A stretch of DNA of 11,828 nt, taken from assembly GCA_964569295.1 (NCBI GenBank), contig CAZMVU010000155.1, positions 1-11,828 of the forward strand. The letters are read 5' to 3'. Below the pieces are notes generated by a model. That model worked only from the letters and a program-made list of their open reading frames with translations. It had not been told where the DNA came from and did not search any database. Both the position numbers and the translations under genes were made by a program. Of the stretch, positions 6,933 to 11,828 are shown piece by piece (position 1 is the stretch's first letter; every line of letters starts with the position of its first letter). Origin of the DNA: CAZMVU01 sp964569295. GTDB taxonomy: Bacteria; Hydrogenedentota; Hydrogenedentia; Hydrogenedentales; JAGMZX01.

Positions 6933-7496
6933 TCAATCCATCACAGCGCCGGTGATCTCGAGACGGTTTGTGTCGATCTTTTTCGCGGCCAGTTCATCCA
7001 GAATCTGGTCGAACAACACGCCCGGCATCTCCGGCTCCCGGTACAAGACGAACAAGGTAAACTGCCGGCTGTCCGTGACCACCGCGTATTCGTAGCTCTC
7101 CTCATCCAGCAGCACGATCCAGTATTCCCCCGCGAACAACCGCGAGAAGAGCCCCGTCCCGAACCGCACGGACAGCTTCGAATTCGTCTGCTCATCCACG
7201 ACTTGGGCCACACCCGAGATGCGCTGCACCGGGCCTTCCGGCGACCCTTCCCGCCCCATGTTCAACACGCTGATCCGCCCGGGGCCAATGATCTCATACT
7301 CCGCGGTTACCGCCACGAGATCCTTATTGAAGAACACCGGGTTGCTCGCGATCTCGTGCCACAGCCCGGCGTATTGTTCTACGTCTACGAAATCCACGGT
7401 CTCCGGTTCTGGTCCGTAACTTGGACATCCCGCGAGTCCCGCGGCTGCCAAGGCCGCAACCCATACCATGCCACTCTGCTGCATGCTTTTCGCCAT
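6933..7496 (-). CDS. Outer-membrane lipocalin lipoprotein (Blc-type)
   Basis: 187 residues. A lipoprotein signal with a clean LAGC box places the lipidated cysteine at residue 24; the next residue is Pro, not the Asp that retains lipoproteins in the inner membrane, so outer-membrane sorting is expected. The mature protein opens with VEQYAGLWHEIA (39-50), the lipocalin G-x-W signature, and continues as alternating beta strands. Bacterial Blc proteins bind fatty acids and lysophospholipids. Ten coding bases are typical of its neighbours and nothing looks truncated. AAAGGG about 7 nt upstream supports the start. A patatin-like phospholipase lies just upstream on the same strand, and phospholipases release the kind of lipid that Blc binds, so a functional link is plausible. 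Confidence 0.87.
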   Translation of the reverse strand: MAKSMQQSGMVWVAALAAAGLAGCPSYGPEPETVDFVDVEQYAGLWHEIASNPVFFNKDLVAVTAEYEIIGPGRISVLNMGREGSPEGPVQRISGVAQVVDEQTNSKLSVRFGTGLFSRLFAGEYWIVLLDEESYEYAVVTDSRQFTLFVLYREPEMPGVLFDQILDELAAKKIDTNRLEITGAVMD

Positions 7497-7567
7497 TGCT
7501 ATACCCTTTGCAGGTTGTGTCCAGCTTTACCACCGGCATAGTATCGACATATGGGAGCGCTGGTTTA

Positions 7568-7602
7568 TTCCAGATAAGGGGTGACTGGCTTGGACAAGCG
7601 TG
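7568..7602. repeat. 35-nt element, copy 1 (upstream of lipocalin gene)
   Basis: Matches the element at 8829-8863 at 27 of 35 positions without gaps, with an identical core CTTGGACAA and shared ends TTCCA and CGTG. It lies about 71 nt upstream of the minus-strand lipocalin start, between that gene and the phospholipase stop. It may be a regulatory element or a dispersed genomic repeat. Confidence 0.55.
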
Positions 7603-7616
7603 GCGCCGGCCAGCCC

Positions 7617-8723
7617 TTAGCCTGCGGCTCCTTCCTCGGCCTGGCGCTCACGCCACCACGAACGGACCATGCCCGGCAGGTTGGTGACGGTACGGCCGAC
7701 CGGCAGGCCCGGGGATACGAGGCGTTTAAGGAATGCATCCAGTTCGGGGCCGCCCTCGGCAAAGGTACTGTCTCCCAGCTCACGTAATGCGTTGATATTC
7801 TCGTCGCGTGCATCGTCGATCTCCGCGGTCGGCAAGGGCGCCTGGCCGATGATCGGGTTGATGCGCAGGTACTGGTCCGGAGAGCCGGCGGCATCGAAAA
7901 GCTTTCCCAAATGCGCCTGTACGGTGGCCGAGACGCTCGATATCATGATGTCCGGCAAAGGGCCCAGCCACCGGACAATGCCGAAGGACCGCGCCGCCTC
8001 ATAGCGCATGCTTATGGGAACACGCCCCGTGCCGACGGACAGCAGCAGGATGCGGCTCGGGTCGACATAGCGGTAGATGCTGCGCACCTCGGTATAGGCG
8101 CACAGAGCCGGGTCATTGGCATAGACGCCGCCGTCGATCAGCGGGAACTCCTCGCCCCGCTCGTTCCGCGTCATGGCTACCTCGAAGAAGGTTGGCGCTG
8201 CCGAGGTGGCCCGGGCCACATCACGCACGTAGAAGTCATGGCCCGGCTGCATGCGCGCCATATGCTGGCAGAAATAATGCGGCTGTCCGCGTTGAATGTC
8301 ATAAGCCGTGATGAGGCAGGGCTTCAATAATTCTTTCAGCCGCGTTTCATGGAAGTAATCACTGAAAGCCGCTTCGAGCTCGGTGGCGTCGAACTTCCGG
8401 TTGAGAAACCCACCGCCCGTACGCAGCCGTTTCCAGAGGTTGCTGCTGAAAACCAGGTTGCCCGCGCGCCGGTAGGTGCTTTGTACATCTGCCGCGTCGT
8501 ATTTCGGACGAGACGGATCGTCCGGGTGCGGGGTCAAGTGCAACGCGGTTATAACCCCGCCCGTACTCGTACCCGCGAAGAAATCGAAGAAATCGGCAAT
8601 ACACGCATCGGGACGGCCGGAGATTTCCCGCAGGCGCCGCTCGACATTGGCAAGAAACTGGGCCGGGAGTATCCCACGGATGCCGCCACCGTCTATGCTG
8701 AGAATCCGTATAAACTGCGTCAT
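7617..8723 (-). CDS. Patatin-like phospholipase
   Basis: 368 residues. It starts straight into the core: ILSIDGGGIRG gives the oxyanion loop (DGGGIRG, 11-17), then the nucleophile elbow GTSTG (51-55, Ser53) and the catalytic DGG (Asp197). The serine-aspartate dyad is therefore complete, as in patatin-family lipid acyl hydrolases that cleave fatty acids from membrane phospholipids. There is no signal peptide or membrane segment, so it is predicted cytosolic. Two starts are possible; GTGAGG is 9 nt from the ATG at 8723 and only 3 nt from the one at 8729, so 8723 is preferred. The stretch in frame upstream is not coding-like and overlaps another gene. The lipocalin gene follows on the same strand after 120 nt. 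Confidence 0.9.
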   Translation of the reverse strand: MTQFIRILSIDGGGIRGILPAQFLANVERRLREISGRPDACIADFFDFFAGTSTGGVITALHLTPHPDDPSRPKYDAADVQSTYRRAGNLVFSSNLWKRLRTGGGFLNRKFDATELEAAFSDYFHETRLKELLKPCLITAYDIQRGQPHYFCQHMARMQPGHDFYVRDVARATSAAPTFFEVAMTRNERGEEFPLIDGGVYANDPALCAYTEVRSIYRYVDPSRILLLSVGTGRVPISMRYEAARSFGIVRWLGPLPDIMISSVSATVQAHLGKLFDAAGSPDQYLRINPIIGQAPLPTAEIDDARDENINALRELGDSTFAEGGPELDAFLKRLVSPGLPVGRTVTNLPGMVRSWWRERQAEEGAAG

Positions 8724-8828
8724 GCTCATCCGCCTCACGTTGTGCGGGATGGTAGCATAGCGCAGAGCGTGGTGAAAAGTGCCAGCCGGTGCGCTGGTAT
8801 CACAACTACCCATATCAATAAAGGCTAT

Positions 8829-8863
8829 TTCCAAGTATGGCGGGATTGTCTTGGACAACCGTG
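8829..8863. repeat. 35-nt element, copy 2 (upstream of phospholipase gene)
   Basis: Partner of the element at 7568-7602 (27/35 identical). It lies about 100 nt upstream of the phospholipase start on the minus strand. On that strand both copies read CACG-N-TTGTCCAAG near the promoter-distal end and GGAA at the other end. No good -10 box at normal spacing was found, so a sigma-70 promoter is not claimed. Confidence 0.55.
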
Positions 8864-8976
8864 CACTGTGTTCCAGGAAGGGCGCGGCCAGAATGGCCGT
8901 CTCTGGCCGGATTTCCAGGGAACTATGCGTCGGCGCGTCCTGGTCCCCGCGTGCGCTGCGCCGCTTCTGGGCCAAG

Positions 8977-8997
8977 GGGGGCGGGGAAAACGCCCCC
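8977..8997 (-). terminator. GC-rich hairpin after the 70-residue gene
   Basis: GGGGGCG (8977-8983) and CGCCCCC (8991-8997) form a perfect 7-bp stem with a 7-nt loop, 34 nt past the stop of the minus-strand gene at 9031. There is no good T-run on either strand, so termination would be imperfect. The rest of 8730-9030 holds the 35-nt element and no gene that I can support. Confidence 0.4.
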
Positions 8998-9030
8998 TCC
9001 CCCGTACGTCCTGCGCGGCGTGTGCGTGGC

Positions 9031-9243
9031 TCAGTTCTGCTGGGCGCCCCAGTCGAAGCGGGCCATTTCCAGGTCAACAACATCGGCGGCCAGCACGCAC
9101 GCCGCGTCATATTTGGGCTTCTTCTCCGCATGCCGGCACATATCGGCGGCTATTTGCCCGATATCCTCGGCCGTGCAATCGTATTCTTCCATCAACTTTT
9201 CCACAATGTTGCCTGCCAGTCGAATCTGTTCCATGCGCCTCAC
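9031..9243 (-). CDS. Small hypothetical protein, 70 residues
   Basis: I do not recognise a family. The protein is helical and acidic, with no membrane segment or export signal; two cysteines (in EYDCTAED and MCRHAEK) are noticeable, and it ends with RFDWGAQQN. The start is taken as GTG at 9243 because a full AGGAGG (9251-9256) lies 7 nt upstream; the ATG at 9234 would have worse spacing. That strong ribosome site and natural-looking composition argue for a real gene. It lies 150 nt downstream of the 154-residue gene on the same strand and may be carried on the same sigma-54-driven transcript. Confidence 0.6.
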   Translation of the reverse strand: MRRMEQIRLAGNIVEKLMEEYDCTAEDIGQIAADMCRHAEKKPKYDAACVLAADVVDLEMARFDWGAQQN

Positions 9244-9393
9244 GACCTGTCCTCCTCTCCTCTTGGGCTGCTCTCGCGCCCGCTATATCCTTGTTACACC
9301 CACTGCATCGGACGGGTATCCAGTCCGGCAGGAGCACCCTCGTTCTATTGGACGACCATTCGCACAATTTATTGCAAGAACCGGCCCAATTGC

Positions 9394-9858
9394 CTAGACC
9401 GCAACCGCCGTTTTTGACCCGCAGCCGATCGCGCGCAATTGCTCGACTTCCCGCGTCTTGCCGTAGGTCGTCACCCAAACAAAGGCGCCCGGCGCCGCGC
9501 CCTCCTGAACAACCGCTATCAGTTCCTCACCAAACACCTGAAACCGGAAATACATGCTCCGCTGTCCGCGCTTGTAGCGCACCTCGTAAGCCGGGCGGTA
9601 GCCGAGCAGGCGCAACTCCGAGACGCGCAGATGACGCGCCCGCATGAAGAACTGCTCCGCCAACGCCCGGGTCGGGCGATACGCCATATACCGGGCCAGC
9701 CGATCCAGCGCATGCTCCGTGATGTCCAGCGCCGTTGCTCTTGTTACATATAAGAAGCGATTGCCCCGGATGCCCGTCATTGCCCTGTAGTCCTCACCGG
9801 AAGATGCCTCGTACGCCCCCGTAGTCGTTTCCCGGTCCACTTTTCTTTCGCTGGCCAT
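9394..9858 (-). CDS. Hypothetical protein, 154 residues, likely sigma-54-controlled
   Basis: Residues 1-33 are polar and probably disordered. A helix with ITEHALDRLARY (46-57; His49, Arg53) follows, then a helical part (61-85) and a run of beta strands (YEVRYKRG, MYFRFQVF, ELIAVVQ, AFVWVTTYGKT). The His-Ala-x-x-Arg helix followed by a beta sheet recalls DUF4258-type and RelE/BrnT-type small proteins, some of which are toxins or RNases. That is a fold-level resemblance only and no catalytic set is proven. AGGAGA about 7 nt upstream supports the ATG. A near-perfect sigma-54 promoter lies 45 nt upstream, and the divergent neighbour encodes a sigma-54 activator, making this the probable regulated gene. 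Confidence 0.7.
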   Translation of the reverse strand: MASERKVDRETTTGAYEASSGEDYRAMTGIRGNRFLYVTRATALDITEHALDRLARYMAYRPTRALAEQFFMRARHLRVSELRLLGYRPAYEVRYKRGQRSMYFRFQVFGEELIAVVQEGAAPGAFVWVTTYGKTREVEQLRAIGCGSKTAVAV

Positions 9859-9902
9859 AGGTTTGTCTCCTGGGGTTGCTTACCGTGCGTCTGCCTCGAT
9901 TA

Positions 9903-9918
9903 TGCAACACTCATGCCA
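9903..9918 (-). promoter_or_regulatory. Sigma-54 (-24/-12) promoter of the 154-residue gene
   Basis: On the minus strand the bases read TGGCATGAGTGTTGCA. Against TGGCACG-N4-TTGCW only one informative position differs (C to T), and the GG and GC pairs are exactly 10 nt apart. The predicted start of transcription is near 9892, giving a 34-nt leader with a good ribosome site before the ATG at 9858. Confidence 0.75.
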
Positions 9919-10008
9919 ACACGTGTAATCTTTGTAACTAACTGTCGCGCCAAGACTTCTGGATTGTGATACCTGACCCTGGCGAAGCGTGCCTGCGCAA
10001 AACTTGCG

Positions 10009-10017
10009 TGCTATACT
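10009..10017 (+). promoter_or_regulatory. Extended -10 promoter of the activator gene
   Basis: TGCTATACT combines the extended TGn motif with a five-of-six -10 hexamer. No good -35 box is present at 16-18 nt, which is tolerated by extended -10 promoters. The transcript would begin near 10024, about 100 nt ahead of the ATG at 10126, so the palindrome at 10053-10073 would lie inside the leader. Confidence 0.42.
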
Positions 10018-10052
10018 CAAAGGCAACGCGGCAATGCACAAATTAGAGCGGC

Positions 10053-10073
10053 GCGTGCCCGGATTGGGCACGC
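10053..10073. promoter_or_regulatory. Probable enhancer/operator palindrome of the DHH-like activator
   Basis: GCGTGCCC (10053-10060) and GGGCACGC (10066-10073) form a perfect 8-bp inverted repeat with 5 nt between. Centre 10063 is about 171 nt upstream of the predicted start of the minus-strand sigma-54 promoter and about 40 nt into the activator's own predicted transcript. It contains the same GTGCC/GGCAC half-sites as the element at 4800-4814, with a spacing of 7 instead of 5. Binding by the adjacent activator is inferred. Confidence 0.58.
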
Positions 10074-10125
10074 TGCGGGCGGTACCGGAAACCCGCCTTG
10101 ATTATGCGCGCAGAAGGAGATCCCC

Positions 10126-11721
10126 ATGCCACGCAAACAGCATCTCGTACTGGCCTACAACGGCATCGACGGCGCCTGCGCCGCCGCCATGGTACTCCTG
10201 GCGCACCCCGATGCGGAGGTCCGCAGCACGAGCGCGCGGGGCATCGGCGGCGACTTCGAACGACTGGCCACCGAGCGCTGGGACACGGTGCACGTGTGCG
10301 GGCTTGGAGTCTGGTGCGACTGGGAGGAAGTGGCGGCGCCTGCCGCACGCATGCGCGGGACTGGGACCGACATCATCTGGCATTGTGGGCGTGGCTATCT
10401 CGATAAACGGCGTGAGGCCTTCGCTGAATTCTGCACCCCCGCTTTCAATAATGCAGGCACCAATACCGGCGCGGTGGCGCGCACGCTCAATCTCGGCGGC
10501 CTGATCGTTGCGCATGTGCTTATCGCGCTGGCGCAATGCGATCCGCATGTGCCGAAGCACGACGGCGAGCGAGAGATTGGCCGCGAGGAAGGGGACTGGC
10601 TCGACCTGATCGAGGCGGCCATGGCGCAGTACTTTAAGTTTCAGGACCGCGCGCCCTACCTGCGCGCCATCCGCAAACTGGCGCAGAACGATATGGACCA
10701 GAGCGATCGCGCCGTTATCGAGCATTACCGCCGCACGGGCATGCGCTACGTGCTCCACGGGCGCAGCCCGGTCATGAAGCGGCTGCGTACGCGCATTCAG
10801 CAATGCGCCGACGCTGACCGGCACGTCATCATTACCGGCGCATCGGGCGTCGGCAAGGAGCATGTGGCCCACCTGCTACGCGAGCGCAGCACGCGGCACA
10901 TGGGCCCGTTCATCGCCGTGAACTGCGCGCTCTACGCCGGCAATGCGGGCCTCGCCAACTCGGACCTTTTCGGCCATGTGAAAGGCGCATTTACCGGCGC
11001 CGTGAGCGCGCGTAAGGGCAAGTTTGCCGAGGCGGACACCGGCATTCTATACCTCGACGAAATAGGCGATCTTGTGCCCGAGGTGCAGGCGAAGCTGCTG
11101 CGTGTCATCGAGGACGGCATGGTTACGCCCGAAGGCGCAGACCAACCGCAATGCAATGTGGATGTCTGCATCTTCGCCGCGACCAACATGGATCTTCCCG
11201 CCATGATACGCCGGGGTGAATTCCGGGCCGACCTCTACCATCGCCTTGCCACCCTGCGTATCCATGTGCCGCCACTGCGCGAACGTGCACACGACATTCG
11301 CACCATCGTCGATCAGCGCCTCGATGTCTTACGGGAAGAAGGACATGAGCGCACCTTCGCCGCAGACGACTATGCCGCCTTCCAGACGTACCCATGGCCC
11401 GGTAACGTGCGTCAGCTCATCAAACTCGTCGACCGTGCCGTGCTGCTGGACATGACCGCCGCGGAGGCCATTGCGGAAGAACAGGCCCTTGGCGAACTCG
11501 TTGCCTACGACACCGGAGCCGAAGACGCCCCACCCAGCGGCCGTAACGGGCTATGGCCCCGTACACCCGCGGACGTCGTGTCCCTCAAGACCGTCCAGCA
11601 ACACTACGCACGCCGTGCCTGGGAACTCCACAATCAAAACACCACCCAGGCAGCCAGGGCCCTCGGCATCACTGCGAACACATTGCGCAACAATTGGCTC
11701 AAAGGGGCGGACGAGACATAA
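10126..11721 (+). CDS. Sigma-54-dependent activator with N-terminal degenerate DHH phosphoesterase-like sensor domain
   Basis: 531 residues. The C-terminal two thirds are a complete enhancer-binding protein: Walker A GASGVGKE (238-245), canonical GAFTGA (287-292), Walker B GILYLDE (306-312), WPGNVRQL (424-431) and a Fis-type helix-turn-helix (about 502-527). There is no receiver, GAF or PAS domain. The N-terminus (about 5-130) instead has the order of a DHH phosphoesterase: HLVLAYNGIDGACAA in place of 'HNDLDG', WDTVHVCGLGVW in place of the 'ITD' strand, and TDIIWHCGRGYLD in place of the 'WIDHH' strand. Most metal-binding His/Asp residues are replaced, so it probably binds rather than cleaves a ligand. 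AAGGAG (10114-10119) is 6 nt before the ATG. Divergent from the gene at 9394-9858, its probable target. Confidence 0.88.
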   Translation: MPRKQHLVLAYNGIDGACAAAMVLLAHPDAEVRSTSARGIGGDFERLATERWDTVHVCGLGVWCDWEEVAAPAARMRGTGTDIIWHCGRGYLDKRREAFAEFCTPAFNNAGTNTGAVARTLNLGGLIVAHVLIALAQCDPHVPKHDGEREIGREEGDWLDLIEAAMAQYFKFQDRAPYLRAIRKLAQNDMDQSDRAVIEHYRRTGMRYVLHGRSPVMKRLRTRIQQCADADRHVIITGASGVGKEHVAHLLRERSTRHMGPFIAVNCALYAGNAGLANSDLFGHVKGAFTGAVSARKGKFAEADTGILYLDEIGDLVPEVQAKLLRVIEDGMVTPEGADQPQCNVDVCIFAATNMDLPAMIRRGEFRADLYHRLATLRIHVPPLRERAHDIRTIVDQRLDVLREEGHERTFAADDYAAFQTYPWPGNVRQLIKLVDRAVLLDMTAAEAIAEEQALGELVAYDTGAEDAPPSGRNGLWPRTPADVVSLKTVQQHYARRAWELHNQNTTQAARALGITANTLRNNWLKGADET

Positions 11722-11828
11722 AGATTTCTGGCTCGGGATTTCTGGCCTCTTGCATGCTGGCCGCCAGATGACCTGGGCCAACGGCCACGCTGGTATCGTA
11801 CGGCCCGTTAGCCCTGAAAAAAGGGCGG
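11722..11828 (+). other. 3' flank with short direct repeat and a possible terminator at the window edge
   Basis: GATTTCTGGC occurs twice (11723-11732 and 11737-11746). At the end GCCCT (11811-11815) and AGGGC (11822-11826) form a small hairpin with an A-rich loop, possibly the start of a terminator cut by the window boundary. No coding region is supported. Confidence 0.35.

Noticed and set aside
7505..7525. Sigma-54 promoter for the lipocalin gene (minus-strand TGGACACAACCTGCA)
   Set aside because: The GG to GC distance is 9 nt instead of 10, which normally abolishes recognition.
7617..8723. CBASS-type defence patatin (CapV-like)
   Set aside because: The catalytic motifs fit patatins in general, but no CD-NTase, Cap2 or Cap3 gene is adjacent; the neighbours are a lipocalin and a small unknown protein.
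8730..9131. Extended N-terminus of the phospholipase
   Set aside because: Composition is not protein-like, it overlaps the gene at 9031-9243 on the same strand, and the patatin core begins right at the proposed start.

Overview
The window is high-GC bacterial DNA from a Gram-negative organism. Evidence for this is a lipoprotein signal with a clear LAGC box, a Skp/OmpH-like periplasmic protein, a Blc-type lipocalin and extensive sigma-54 regulation. Gene content and spacing would fit a Planctomycetota- or Hydrogenedentota-like genome, but no marker gene is present and the taxonomy is a guess. No rRNA, tRNA, CRISPR array or insertion sequence was seen.

Layout. (1) Positions 1-1477, plus strand: the 3' end of a dihydrodipicolinate synthase/N-acetylneuraminate lyase family gene, then an Nramp-family transporter that lacks the canonical metal-binding motifs. 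(2) 1478-1931: no intact gene; the minus strand carries what looks like a frameshifted remnant. (3) 1932-4762: a sensor kinase and NtrC-type response regulator pair, overlapping by one base. (4) 4763-6650: an enhancer-like inverted repeat, a perfect -24/-12 sigma-54 promoter, then a single-domain response regulator, a Q/E/P-rich exported protein with GEQ repeats, a short Skp-like protein, and a terminator-like hairpin. This reads as the probable target operon of the two-component pair. (5) 6651-8723: a hairpin-rich gap, then on the minus strand a patatin-like phospholipase followed by a lipocalin lipoprotein. A related 35-nt element lies upstream of each. (6) 9031-9858, minus strand: two small proteins without clear family assignment. 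(7) 10126-11721, plus strand: a second sigma-54 activator, with no receiver domain but an N-terminal domain that looks like a catalytically dead DHH phosphoesterase.

The most interesting system is at 9394-11721. A sigma-54 activator with a DHH-like putative sensor is divergent from a small gene that has its own near-perfect -24/-12 promoter, and a perfect 8-bp-arm palindrome lies between them. The palindrome centre is about 171 nt upstream of the predicted start of that promoter. In the two-component locus a related GTGCC/GGCAC palindrome lies about 168 nt upstream of its sigma-54 promoter. The two loci therefore share one architecture with two kinds of sensor: phosphorelay in one, probable small-molecule (perhaps nucleotide) binding in the other. 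Assignments come from reading the sequence only; no database search was run.
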